Shown here one piece after another: positions 27,521 to 36,677 of a DNA stretch of 64,000 nucleotides. This DNA comes from Aurantibacter aestuarii (lineage in GTDB: Bacteria > Bacteroidota > Bacteroidia > Flavobacteriales > Flavobacteriaceae). The stretch's first letter is position 1. Each line of letters opens with the position of its first letter. Position numbers and translations under genes: made by a program. The notes beneath the pieces are model-generated. The model was given only the letters and a program-made list of their open reading frames with translations. It was not told the DNA's origin and ran no database searches. The stretch spans positions 248,001-312,000 of the forward strand of contig NZ_PXOQ01000007.1 in assembly GCF_003008425.1 (NCBI RefSeq), given 5' to 3'.

Positions 27521-29290
27521 ATGACAGATTTAAAAAACTATTATCAAAAACATATAGAAACTTACACAACAGAAGTTTCAAAATTAAAAAAACAACTGGT
27601 TTCTTTTAGTGTATTGAGATTAGGTGTATTTATACTTACTCTATTATTAATCTACTATACATTTTCAAACCTTATTCTTACCACAAGTATTGCAATAATT
27701 GGCAGTGCTCTGTTTCTATATTTATTATTAAGATACACGAGATTAAAAGAAAAACAGGCTCTTACTAAAGCACTCTTAAAAGTTAATACGGATGAACTTC
27801 GCATAATAAATGGAGACTATTTATTTAAGCCTGAAGGTAAAGCTTATCATGAGGCGACGCATGAATATAGTTTAGATATAGACTTGTTTGGCAAAGGTTC
27901 CTTTTTTCAAAATATAGATAGAACAGCTACAAAATCTGGACAACATTTATTAGCTCAAGCTTTAAAAGCCAATTCTATTCAACATATAACTGAAAGACAA
28001 GAAGCTATTAAAGAGTTAAGTACTAAAACCGATTGGAGACAACACTTTCAAGCTACCGCTAGCCTTATTGAAATTGAAACTAAAACCGAAGACATTACAA
28101 ATTGGCTTCAAAATTACACCAACAAATTACCGAAATTTAGTAAAGCTTTGGCTATAATCTTTTCAATAATAACCCTTGCTATTCTTGTTCTAAGTGTAAT
28201 TGGTATAGTACCTAAAGCCATTATAGGGTATTGGTTATTTGCTGGCTTACTAGTTTCTGGTATTTATGTAAAAAACATCAATCATTTAGCCCAAAAAACA
28301 GGAAAAACAAAAGATACATTCAGGCAATATGCTTCATTACTAAAAACTATTGAAAATGAAAATTTTACGAGTGAATTACTCGTTCAAAAACAAAAAGACA
28401 TTAACACCGCTACTAAAAAAGCCTCAGAAATATTTAAACAGTTTTCGAAACATCTGGATGCTTTAGACAATCGAAACAACTTAATAGGAGCCATATTTGG
28501 TAATGGTTACTTTTTGTTAGATATAAAAAATGCTTATGCTGTAGAACAATGGATTAGCACACATAAAGAAACCGTTTCAAAATGGTTTGAAGTGGTCGAT
28601 TTTTTTGATGCCTATAACAGTTTTGGAACTTATACGTTTAACCACGAAAGTTTTGTTTTTCCCGAAATTACAAGCTCCAAAAGTGGTATAGTAGCAAAAG
28701 ATTTAGGTCATCCTTTACTTGCAGCACATAAACGTGTGACGAGCGATTTAACCATAAATGCAGATGAATTTTTTATTGTTACAGGAGCTAATATGGCTGG
28801 TAAAAGCACCTTTTTAAGAACCGTATCTTTACATATTGTTATGGCAAATGTGGGTTTACCCGTTTGTGCTTCTAAAAGCAGCTACACACCTATAAAACTT
28901 ATTACTAGTATGAGAACTACAGATAATTTAACCGAAGATAGCTCGTACTTTTTTAGTGAATTAACCCGATTAAAATATATTGTTGATGCTGTTAAAACTG
29001 ACGACTATTTTATTATACTGGATGAAATATTAAAGGGCACCAATAGTAAGGATAAAGCTGAAGGTTCTAAACAATTTGTAGAAAAACTGGTAGCAAGTAA
29101 ATCTACAGGTATTATTGCCACTCACGATTTAAGTTTATGCCAAGTTGAAAACGAATTACCGCAGGTAAAAAATTACTATTTTGATGCCTTTATAAAAAAT
29201 GATGAATTGTCTTTTGACTATAAATTTAAAAAAGGGATTTGCCAGAATATGAATGCCAGTTTTTTATTACGAAAAATGGAGATTATTTAA
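27521..29290 (+). CDS. Membrane-anchored MutS-family ATPase
   Basis: This 589-aa protein has two hydrophobic hairpins (about 30-70 and 208-250) and a C-terminal MutS ATPase domain. Walker A is GANMAGKST (422-430), then Walker B YFIILDEILKGTNS and the GIIATHDLSLC region. It lacks the mismatch-recognition domain I of MutS (no FYE motif) and the Smr domain of MutS2. It has core-lever helical segments (130-380). It belongs to the poorly studied MutS-like membrane proteins found in Bacteroidota. A mismatch-repair role is doubtful. It lies 10 bases after the M28 gene. Confidence 0.85.
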   Translation: MTDLKNYYQKHIETYTTEVSKLKKQLVSFSVLRLGVFILTLLLIYYTFSNLILTTSIAIIGSALFLYLLLRYTRLKEKQALTKALLKVNTDELRIINGDYLFKPEGKAYHEATHEYSLDIDLFGKGSFFQNIDRTATKSGQHLLAQALKANSIQHITERQEAIKELSTKTDWRQHFQATASLIEIETKTEDITNWLQNYTNKLPKFSKALAIIFSIITLAILVLSVIGIVPKAIIGYWLFAGLLVSGIYVKNINHLAQKTGKTKDTFRQYASLLKTIENENFTSELLVQKQKDINTATKKASEIFKQFSKHLDALDNRNNLIGAIFGNGYFLLDIKNAYAVEQWISTHKETVSKWFEVVDFFDAYNSFGTYTFNHESFVFPEITSSKSGIVAKDLGHPLLAAHKRVTSDLTINADEFFIVTGANMAGKSTFLRTVSLHIVMANVGLPVCASKSSYTPIKLITSMRTTDNLTEDSSYFFSELTRLKYIVDAVKTDDYFIILDEILKGTNSKDKAEGSKQFVEKLVASKSTGIIATHDLSLCQVENELPQVKNYYFDAFIKNDELSFDYKFKKGICQNMNASFLLRKMEII

Positions 29291-29297
29291 ATAGCTT

Positions 29298-29879
29298 ATG
29301 AAATTACCAATCACACTATTATCGCTTTTTCTTTTAATAATTTTATCTACTTCATTTACTCCAACAAAGTCAAAAGCACTTGATGTAAATAAAGTATAAA
29401 TTCAAAAAAAATGTATTGATTCTAGTCTTGTAAAAAACTATATGAAGTCTTATGAAATACAGGTCCCAAAAGGATGGTGCTCCTACATATATCACGATTA
29501 TCTTTTAATTAGTACGCCTTATAAAACAGATTTTGAGACCTTTAAGAGCGATAATGTGCAATTATATATACTTTCTAGTGATGGAGAAGATTATAAAAGT
29601 AAAAATATTGAAGAAGCATTAGAGAGTCAAATCTCAATTCTGGAAGACTTATCTTTATTTAAACCTGTTTATTTTTCAGAATACCATAAAGAATATGGTA
29701 AATATTATTTAATTAAAAACTTAGGTATTGAATCGGGAAAAAAATATATTAAACTGGATATTTTATTTAATCATAAAGGCAGAAATTACATTATTCATTA
29801 CAAGGCGTTAGAAAGCGAATTTGAAACCTATTTACCTTATGCCATAAATACTATTTCAACTTTTAAGATTAAAGATTAG
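29298..29879 (+). pseudogene. Exported protein gene interrupted by an in-frame TAA
   Basis: An ATG at 29298 starts a clear signal peptide (MKLPITLLSLFLLIILSTSF...), which reads to a TAA at 29397-29399. The same frame then stays open to 29879 (IQKKCIDSSLVKNYMKSYEI..., about 160 residues). The natural reading is one exported protein of about 193 aa broken by a single stop codon. A shorter product could begin at the ATG at 29442 (145 aa: MKSYEIQVPKGWCSYIYHD...), but it would lack the signal peptide. I do not recognise the domain, which is a mixed alpha/beta fold rich in Tyr and Lys. Confidence 0.75.
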
Positions 29880-29882
29880 CAT

Positions 29883-29922
29883 AAAAAGCATCACATTCCA
29901 AAAAAATACGATGCTTTTTGTG
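29883..29922. terminator. Bidirectional intrinsic terminator
   Basis: AAAAAGCATC pairs with GATGCTTTTT across a 17-base loop, between the interrupted gene and the convergent S74-chaperone gene. Confidence 0.75.
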
Positions 29923-29949
29923 TTCTACGCAATAGGTAGAATATAAACC

Positions 29950-31257
29950 CTACTGTTCTAAATTTGAAATTCTTTGCTCTAAACTAATAAGCAATTGATT
30001 TTGAGATTCTATTTTTTCTTCAAGTTTAGAGATTAATTCCTGTTGCTCTTTAGTTGCTTGAATTAAAACAGGCACTAAGCTATTATAAGACACTCTCATT
30101 TTATCTAATTTCACTTCTTCAAAAATACCAGCTTCATTTTTTTTCATTGTGTGCGTTTGCGTAGCTTCTTTTATAAGCTCATTTACTTCTTGCGCAACCA
30201 AACCAATTCTATCCACACCAAATGGATCATTTATCAACTGATAAGAAATAGTACTAAGTTTAAGAATTTCATTTAATCCATAAGGCATTTTAGTTACATT
30301 TTTCTTCGCAGTAATATCAGAAACGGTATAAAAATCTCCTGCATAAATATTTCTCCATGACATACTAGCACCTAAGTCATAGGTTAAATCTAAGTTTGGA
30401 GAAAAACTATCACTAACAAATAATTCTGCTTCACCATCTACTAAAAACTCTATAGATCCTAAACCCATAGTAGTTCCTCTAGACGAACCATTATCAAAAT
30501 CTGCTACATAATCTATAGTTGTATTATAGTTTGGTGAAGCATCTACTGTGCTAAAGACTGTTCCGTTGGAAAATAGAGTTCCAGTTGATCCAAAAATAAC
30601 AGCATCATTTGTTCCATCTGAAAACATAGTGTGTGTATTGTTATTAGACTCTATTCTTACATTCAAAATATTTCCAGGCTCATTAATAACAAGATCATTT
30701 GAAGCTGTGGCTTCAGATAAACGCATAAACTCTAATCCACCCGCTGAAAACCCAAGTCTATCACTAGAAATCTGATACATTCCTGTATTATTATCTCCAG
30801 ACCATGTGAACAAAGGTTCTAAAGCAGTTCCTGGATTTTTTGCTTGAATTTGACCATTTTTCTTGAAATTTAAAACCTCGCTATTGTTGGTTTTAATAAT
30901 CAAATCCTTATTATCTGTGGTACCTAAAAAATCTGTCCCTGGTGTTGTTAGACTATTACCATTAAGCTTCCAGTCTTTACTTGATAAATTAATCCATTTT
31001 GAGCTATCCCAATAATAAAAACCTTCACCAGTAGTTGTATTGTTATTATAAACTAATAATCCAGTTGTTGCGCCACCTGTTACAGGAGCAATAGCATTTA
31101 AGTCTGAAATATTAACTCTGGGAATCAACAAGCCTTTTTCAGAAGAATCAATATCTAAAATTGACCCAGGACTTGGAGAAACTGTACCTATACCAACTTG
31201 AGAAAATAAATTAAAACTAAAAACTGTAAAAAATACTATTAATAAACTTTTTTTCAT
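29950..31257 (-). CDS. Exported tail-fibre-like protein with S74 intramolecular chaperone
   Basis: This is a 435-aa protein from MKKSLLIVFFTVFSFNLFSQ, a signal peptide. The longer frame from 31302 crosses the promoter box and was rejected. The N-terminal part (VGIGTVSPSPGSILDIDSS, GFYYWDSSKWINLS, then DFLGTTDNKDLIIKTNN) is shared with the gene at 48267-49664. The last 120 or so residues are a peptidase S74 chaperone (SDITAKKN, then YGLNEILKLSTISY and VDRIGLVAQEV), ending in a heptad coiled coil. In known S74 proteins this domain trims itself off after trimer assembly. Role on the flavobacterial surface is unknown, perhaps adhesion. Confidence 0.88.
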   Translation of the reverse strand: MKKSLLIVFFTVFSFNLFSQVGIGTVSPSPGSILDIDSSEKGLLIPRVNISDLNAIAPVTGGATTGLLVYNNNTTTGEGFYYWDSSKWINLSSKDWKLNGNSLTTPGTDFLGTTDNKDLIIKTNNSEVLNFKKNGQIQAKNPGTALEPLFTWSGDNNTGMYQISSDRLGFSAGGLEFMRLSEATASNDLVINEPGNILNVRIESNNNTHTMFSDGTNDAVIFGSTGTLFSNGTVFSTVDASPNYNTTIDYVADFDNGSSRGTTMGLGSIEFLVDGEAELFVSDSFSPNLDLTYDLGASMSWRNIYAGDFYTVSDITAKKNVTKMPYGLNEILKLSTISYQLINDPFGVDRIGLVAQEVNELIKEATQTHTMKKNEAGIFEEVKLDKMRVSYNSLVPVLIQATKEQQELISKLEEKIESQNQLLISLEQRISNLEQ

Positions 31258-31287
31258 AACTATAACGTTTTCGTGGTTAAACGGGTG

Positions 31288-31295
31288 CAAAAATA
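31288..31295 (-). promoter_or_regulatory. -7 promoter box of the S74-chaperone gene
   Basis: TATTTTTG on the minus strand fits TAnnTTTG and lies 30 bases before the ATG at 31257. It supports the shorter start. Confidence 0.5.
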
Positions 31296-31386
31296 CAACC
31301 ATTTTATAATTAAAAAAACGCTGTTGTTATTTTTATGTTCATTTGAATAAAACTTAAAATAAATGAATTATTTACATGTATTAATG

Positions 31387-31427
31387 CAAAAAAGCATCAA
31401 ATTCCAATCGAATTTGATGCTTTTTTA
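31387..31427. terminator. Strong intrinsic terminator of the S46 peptidase gene
   Basis: A perfect 17-base stem, AAAAAAGCATCAAATTC against GAATTTGATGCTTTTTT, with a 5-base loop. It can act in both directions. Its outer AAAAAGCATC matches the terminator at 29883. Confidence 0.88.
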
Positions 31428-31480
31428 ATATTACTTCATTTAAAGAAACTTTAAATAAGGTTAAAGATTTCTATAGATAA

Positions 31481-33589
31481 TTATTTTTTCTTTTTACTTG
31501 ACTTTTTTGGATGAACTAATTTCATTTCATCTATTAAATGTTTAGCTCCAGCGTATTTATCGACAATAAATAAGACGTAACGTAAGTCTACCATAATATT
31601 TCTACAAATTTCTGGGTCGTAATTCATATCGCTCATAGTACCTTCCCAAACACGGTCGAAATTTAAACCTACCAAATTACCATGTGCATCAATTGCTGGA
31701 GAACCAGAATTTCCACCTGTGGTGTGATTGGTTCCTAAAAAGCATACAGGAACTTTTCCGTTTTTATCGGCATAATTACCATAGTCTTTAGCCTCGTATA
31801 AATCACGTAATTTTTTTGGAACATCAAACTCATAATCACCCGGCACATATTTTTCTATAACACCTTCTAAGTAACTCACTGGTTCGTAATAGACAGCATC
31901 TCTTGGTGAATATCCTCTAACCTGTCCGTAAGTAACTCTTAAAGTACTATTAGCGTCTGGGAAATAACGGGCATTTGGTAAAGCTTCCATTAAAGCTTTC
32001 ATATATTGTTTTTGCAAAGCTCCAATAGGTTCTTGTTTAGCAACATACTCTGCATTTAGTTTAGAATAAAATTCTTCCACCATTGGTTTAGCATACGCAT
32101 AAGCGGCATCGTTATTTAATGCATTTAACACATCTTCTTTAGAACCTTCTATTAACTTTAAAGCGCTATCTAACTCAACCAATGCACTTTTATTATAAAT
32201 AGTAGGGTCTACATTACCTGGATTGTATAATGGCATCACGTTTTCAAAAACACCTTTATCTACTGTTTTATCAAAATCTTTATGAATGCCCTTTAAGGTA
32301 TTTGCAAAACTTTGTTTAGCCTGCTCAAAAGCTTCAGGTTTATTTAAAACCGTTTGTTCAAACTGATATGCTCTAAAAGTCATTTGCATTAACTCATTAG
32401 TCACTAAAAAGACTTCAATAAAATTACGACGTTTAATATTTATTGGAGCAAAATCCTTATAAAGTCTATCAAATTCCGGCAGGATAGTTCCGTATTTACT
32501 AGTAAGACCTTTTTCTTTTAACGCTTTGGTAAAAGTGGCTTCAAAAGCTTTACGTTCTGCTATGGCGTTACTTTTATCTATTCCTAAATTTTCGCCAATC
32601 CATTTTTTCCATGCATTTGCAATTCTCGCTTGTTTAGACGCATATTTAATTCTAACCTCATCACTAGCTTTCATTTGTGCATCAATCACTTTTAGAGCCG
32701 CTTCACGAATAGCAATATTAGTTGGGTTATATTCTTTTGTAATATGCTCTATGGCTACTGCTGGTAAATATTCGTCTGTTGTTCCTGGAAAACCAAAAAC
32801 CATAGTAAAATCGCCTTCTTCTATACCATCTAGAGAAACTGGTAAGAAATGTTTTGGTTTAAATGGCACATTGTCTTTACTGTATTTTGCTGGTTTGTTG
32901 TTTTTATCGGCATAAATACGAAACATACTAAAATCTCCCGTATGTCTTGGAAACACCCAATTATCGGTATCACTACCAAACTTACCAATACTGGTTGGCG
33001 GAGCGCCAACTAATCTGATGTCTTCATAACGCTCGGTCACAAAAAGGAAAAACTGGTTTCCATTGTAAAACGATTTTACTTTAGTATCCTGCCAATCTTC
33101 ACGCTTGGTTACTTTTTGTAATGCATTACTGTTTTTATCTATTAATGATTGCTTTTCAGCTTCGGTTAGGTTAGCATTAACACCATTTAAAACCTGATTA
33201 GTTACATCTTCAATTCTAACAATAAATTCGACATATAAATCTTCGTTTGGCAACTCTTCACTTAAAGACATTGCCCAGAAACCATCCTTTAAATAATCAT
33301 TCTCCATTGAAGAATGTGATTGAATTTGTCCAAAACCGCAATGGTGATTGGTTAACAACAAGCCTTTATCGGAAATTATTTCACCCGTACAACCACCATT
33401 AAAATGTACTATAGCGTCTTTTAAGCTCGAGTTATTGACGTCATAAATATCTTTAGCAGTCATTTTACTACCTAAAGCAGTCATTTCCTTTTCGTTCATC
33501 CCTTCTAAAAGAGAAGGAATCCACATACCACCTTGCTGTGCAGATGCTTGAAATACCAAAAGGCATATCAGAATTTTTATAAATTTCAT
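31481..33589 (-). CDS. S46-family dipeptidyl-peptidase, DPP11-like by specificity residue
   Basis: This is a 702-aa protein from MKFIKILICLLVFQASAQQG, a signal peptide. The frame extends to 33661 but that adds a non-signal stretch. The S46 hallmarks are visible: catalytic His in TNHHCGFGQIQSHSS (about 80-94), catalytic Asp in SDTDNWVFPRHTGDF, and nucleophile Ser628 in GGNSGSPA. Eighteen residues after the Ser is Arg646 (GLNFDRVWEG). In the Porphyromonas enzymes this site is Arg in DPP11 (Asp/Glu specific) and Gly in DPP7. It should release acidic dipeptides from peptides in the periplasm. A lysine-rich tail (KKSSKKKK) ends the protein. Confidence 0.94.
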   Translation of the reverse strand: MKFIKILICLLVFQASAQQGGMWIPSLLEGMNEKEMTALGSKMTAKDIYDVNNSSLKDAIVHFNGGCTGEIISDKGLLLTNHHCGFGQIQSHSSMENDYLKDGFWAMSLSEELPNEDLYVEFIVRIEDVTNQVLNGVNANLTEAEKQSLIDKNSNALQKVTKREDWQDTKVKSFYNGNQFFLFVTERYEDIRLVGAPPTSIGKFGSDTDNWVFPRHTGDFSMFRIYADKNNKPAKYSKDNVPFKPKHFLPVSLDGIEEGDFTMVFGFPGTTDEYLPAVAIEHITKEYNPTNIAIREAALKVIDAQMKASDEVRIKYASKQARIANAWKKWIGENLGIDKSNAIAERKAFEATFTKALKEKGLTSKYGTILPEFDRLYKDFAPINIKRRNFIEVFLVTNELMQMTFRAYQFEQTVLNKPEAFEQAKQSFANTLKGIHKDFDKTVDKGVFENVMPLYNPGNVDPTIYNKSALVELDSALKLIEGSKEDVLNALNNDAAYAYAKPMVEEFYSKLNAEYVAKQEPIGALQKQYMKALMEALPNARYFPDANSTLRVTYGQVRGYSPRDAVYYEPVSYLEGVIEKYVPGDYEFDVPKKLRDLYEAKDYGNYADKNGKVPVCFLGTNHTTGGNSGSPAIDAHGNLVGLNFDRVWEGTMSDMNYDPEICRNIMVDLRYVLFIVDKYAGAKHLIDEMKLVHPKKSSKKKK

Positions 33590-33701
33590 AAGTTTAAATT
33601 TTAACTCCCACAAGATATTAAATCTGTAAATAATAGGTTTAAAATATTTCTTGTATTTCACAAACTTTTACTAATAAGCCTTTTATTTATGGTCTATTAT
33701 G

Positions 33702-33709
33702 TAGCTTTG
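33702..33709 (+). promoter_or_regulatory. -7 promoter box of the coiled-coil lipoprotein gene
   Basis: TAGCTTTG fits TAnnTTTG and lies 19 bases before the ATG at 33729. Confidence 0.5.
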
Positions 33710-33728
33710 TGTATACAAAAATCTAACT

Positions 33729-34232
33729 ATGAAATTAAAAATTACACTAGCTTTACTTACACTTATAATCATATCTTCTTGCGGATCTTCTGAAAAAGTC
33801 ATTACTAGTGACGGAAAATTATACACTGTAAAAGGAAAAAAGATTTATCAAAACGATAACGAAGTTACAGAGTCTTTAAGTTCCGGAGAAAAATCTAATA
33901 TTTTTAACACTTTAGATAAGCGATTAGAGGCAGAAAAGGAAATTGAAGAGCAACAAAAAAAGCTTGAAAAAGAACAAGAACGCCTTGAAAAAGCTCAAAG
34001 AGAAGCAAAAAAGAAACAAGAAAAATTAGAGAAAGAGCTTAAGGAAAAAAACAGAGCTCGAGAAAAATATCTTGATGCCAAAAAAGAGCTTTCAGATGCT
34101 AGAAAAACTTACGAAAGACGCTTGAAAAAAGGAAAGCTTTCTCCTAATGATATTGAAGATTGGGAAATAAAATTTGAAAAACTTAAAAAAGAAGTTTCCA
34201 ATACGGAACGTGCTTATAAAAAGCTAAAATAA
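33729..34232 (+). CDS. Coiled-coil lipoprotein of unknown function
   Basis: This 167-aa protein has a lipobox (LIIISSC, Cys18) and a short N-terminal domain with VITSDGKLYTVKGKKIYQND. A long, highly charged Lys/Glu coiled coil (about 64-165) makes up the rest. I do not recognise a named family. It lies 4 bases before the nitrilase-family gene, so the two share an mRNA, but no functional link is obvious. Confidence 0.88.
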   Translation: MKLKITLALLTLIIISSCGSSEKVITSDGKLYTVKGKKIYQNDNEVTESLSSGEKSNIFNTLDKRLEAEKEIEEQQKKLEKEQERLEKAQREAKKKQEKLEKELKEKNRAREKYLDAKKELSDARKTYERRLKKGKLSPNDIEDWEIKFEKLKKEVSNTERAYKKLK

Positions 34233-34236
34233 TAAC

Positions 34237-35019
34237 ATGAAGCCTCAATTACAGGTTGCTTTAATACAAACGAATTTGGTTTGGGAAAACCCCCTACAAA
34301 ATCGTTTAAACCTAAATGATAAATTAGAACATTTAAATTCTGGAATAGATTTAGTAGTATTACCAGAGCTGTTTACTTCAGGATTTACTATGTCGCCTGA
34401 ATTAGTTGCAGAATCTATGGAAGGTGAAACCATACAATGGTTAAAACATTGGGCTTCTAAAAAACAATGTGCCATTACCGGAAGTCTTGTAATTAAAGAA
34501 CATAAGGTTTTTAGAAATCGTATGGTTTTTATAAAACCTAATGGTGATTTAACTTATTATGATAAGCGCCATAGTTTTACCTTAGCTGGTGAGCATAAAG
34601 TTTACACTTCTGGAAAAGAAAAAGTGATTGTAGACTATAAAGACTTCAAATTATGTTTACAAATTTGCTATGACTTAAGGTTTCCTGTCTTTTCACGTAA
34701 CCAGAATGACTACGATGTTTTAATTTATGTGGCTAATTGGCCAAAAGTTAGAGTTGAAGCCTGGAGCGCACTTTTAAAAGCCAGAGCCATAGAAAATATG
34801 AGTTACTGCATCGGTGTAAATAGAGTTGGTTTAGACGCTAACAATCACGAATACTCAGGACATTCTGTAGCTTTTGATGGTTTAGGACAATCCATAAGCA
34901 CAATTTCACCTTATAAAGAACAGGTTGAAGTGGTTACTTTACAAAAAGAAGCATTAGAAACCCTTAGAACAAAATTGAATTTTTTAAATGATGCGGATGA
35001 GTTTAAGTTACTTAATTAA
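34237..35019 (+). CDS. Nitrilase-superfamily amidohydrolase (omega-amidase-like)
   Basis: This 260-aa protein has the Glu-Lys-Cys triad of the carbon-nitrogen hydrolases: Glu44 (VVLPELFTSGF), Lys110 (YYDKRHSF) and Cys144 (LQICYDLRFP). The stretch VYVANWPKVR-like (VLIYVANWPKVRVEAWSALL) and the IGVNRVG segment point to the YafV/Nit2 omega-amidase branch, which acts on 2-oxoglutaramate-type amides. It is cytoplasmic. Its last eight bases overlap the convergent Ig-like lipoprotein gene. Confidence 0.9.
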   Translation: MKPQLQVALIQTNLVWENPLQNRLNLNDKLEHLNSGIDLVVLPELFTSGFTMSPELVAESMEGETIQWLKHWASKKQCAITGSLVIKEHKVFRNRMVFIKPNGDLTYYDKRHSFTLAGEHKVYTSGKEKVIVDYKDFKLCLQICYDLRFPVFSRNQNDYDVLIYVANWPKVRVEAWSALLKARAIENMSYCIGVNRVGLDANNHEYSGHSVAFDGLGQSISTISPYKEQVEVVTLQKEALETLRTKLNFLNDADEFKLLN

Positions 35020-36619
35020 GTATAAACTTTGTGACCTCTTCAAAACCAGCTCTCACCTCAATTGGTTTTTCGGCATAACTAACCCGTTCTGGTTGTTTGC
35101 CTTTTAAATAATTTCCAGAGTCGTAAACCCCATTATTATTTTCATCAAAAAGTACCCGTAAATAATAAACTCCAGGTTGAAGGTTTGTGAAATCTACATT
35201 TCCTTTTTCTGTAATATATTTACTAAAAACCACTTCGCTTTTTTCGTTTACAAACTGAATAAATAAAGGATACGTCTCATTTTTTAATACCACACGAATA
35301 TTTCCAAAACTTAAATATTTATCTGTAGAAGCCTTAAAATTTAAAGAATCATTTGTTCTCCCAAAGAAGTCCGTAAAAGCTTCTGGTAATACGTCCATAT
35401 TATAGCGATTCCCCTCTTTTTTTGGAAACTTAAATTTATACGTGTTGTTTAGACTATCTAATTCTGTAGTATACGTTACAGCTACAGAATCTTTGTCTAT
35501 AATTTTTATCTTACTTTCATCTATAGCAGTAAAAGGAATATTAGAGGTTAGCTTAAAATCTTCATCAAATCCTAATTTACTTTTATTTAAGGAAGTAATG
35601 GTTAAGGTATCTCTTCGGTTGTCTTTTATTCTAACTTTAAACGTATCTATTTTTTTAGCGTGTGAAATTCTTAGCATTAAAGAATCAATTTCTATTTTTG
35701 GCTTATAAAAATATAATAAAGAGTCCTTTTCCTGCTCTTTAATCAATCTGGTTTCAAAACCTTCGGGAATAGTAGATACCGGCATAACAGTAATATCTTT
35801 GAAATCGCCTTCAAAACCTATAGAAATCTTCTCCCCAGACACTAATTTGGGTTTCATCACTTTAGTGTCTAAAGCTTCTTTAAATAATTTTAATTCGTAA
35901 TAAGCCGAATCTTTTCCAACCGTAATAACCTCATCGTAAAAAGCAATTTTATCGGATTTTTGTTGAAATTTATTATCCTCATTATTGTCTTTAAGCGCTA
36001 CCAGTTTATAGTTACCTGCCTTAATGTTTTCAATAGTAAATGTCGTAACACTATCTTGAGTATTCGTCATGTATCTTGGTTTTTGTTTATAAACAATTGA
36101 ATCGTTAAATGTACTATCAACTTCATAAAGATTAACCAAAACATTTTTTTCGGTAACGCGATCTAACGCATCAAATACTTTACCGTAAATTTTTAAGGAA
36201 TCTATATAGTTACCTGTAGAAAAGACATATTTAAAAAATGGAAACGGATTTTCCTCGTTATTATCTACTATACTATTTCCAAAATTAAAACTATAAGTGG
36301 TATTTGGTTGTAAGTTATCTTTAATTTTTATTTTAATAACCTTACTTGCGGTGCTGTATGGTGTAATTTCTGGCTCATTCTCCATTGGCGGAGATATGAT
36401 AAGTTGTTTTGATAAGTTTTTAAACTTTACATATTCGTTAAAGTAGATAGTTATTTCATTGTCTTTAAAATTTATACTATAATTTTCTGGAATAGACTTA
36501 ACAATTTTAGGAGGCATAACATCTTTATCGCCTCCAGTTGGATTTCCTCTATTGGCACAAGTAAACACCAAAATACTTAAAACAACTAACAAGCTTATGT
36601 TATAAACAACTGATTTCAT
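35012..36619 (-). CDS. Ig-like (SbsA-type) domain lipoprotein
   Basis: This 535-aa protein has a lipobox at LVFTCANRG (Cys21). Next comes GGDKDVMPPKIVKSIPENYSINF, the start of a bacterial Ig-like (Big_5/SbsA) domain with ITIYFNEYVKFKNL. The middle contains beta-sandwich segments. The C-terminus has a prealbumin-like segment (GNVDFTNLQPGVYYLRVLFD, NNNGVYDSGNYLKGKQPE). Such proteins are common in Bacteroidota envelopes with unknown roles. It overlaps the nitrilase gene by eight bases at its end. comF, in the same direction, lies 58 bases upstream. Confidence 0.86.
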   Translation of the reverse strand: MKSVVYNISLLVVLSILVFTCANRGNPTGGDKDVMPPKIVKSIPENYSINFKDNEITIYFNEYVKFKNLSKQLIISPPMENEPEITPYSTASKVIKIKIKDNLQPNTTYSFNFGNSIVDNNEENPFPFFKYVFSTGNYIDSLKIYGKVFDALDRVTEKNVLVNLYEVDSTFNDSIVYKQKPRYMTNTQDSVTTFTIENIKAGNYKLVALKDNNEDNKFQQKSDKIAFYDEVITVGKDSAYYELKLFKEALDTKVMKPKLVSGEKISIGFEGDFKDITVMPVSTIPEGFETRLIKEQEKDSLLYFYKPKIEIDSLMLRISHAKKIDTFKVRIKDNRRDTLTITSLNKSKLGFDEDFKLTSNIPFTAIDESKIKIIDKDSVAVTYTTELDSLNNTYKFKFPKKEGNRYNMDVLPEAFTDFFGRTNDSLNFKASTDKYLSFGNIRVVLKNETYPLFIQFVNEKSEVVFSKYITEKGNVDFTNLQPGVYYLRVLFDENNNGVYDSGNYLKGKQPERVSYAEKPIEVRAGFEEVTKFILN

Positions 36620-36677
36620 AGCACAAAAAATTCTGTAAACAAAGAAACAATTTATTTCGGTTTAAATAAAACTTGGT

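Noticed and set aside
27521-29290. Canonical mismatch-repair MutS
   Set aside because: Domain I with the mismatch-binding FYE motif is missing and membrane helices are present.
29950-31257. Prophage tail-fibre gene
   Set aside because: There is an S74 chaperone, but also a signal peptide and no phage structural, integrase or lysis genes anywhere near.
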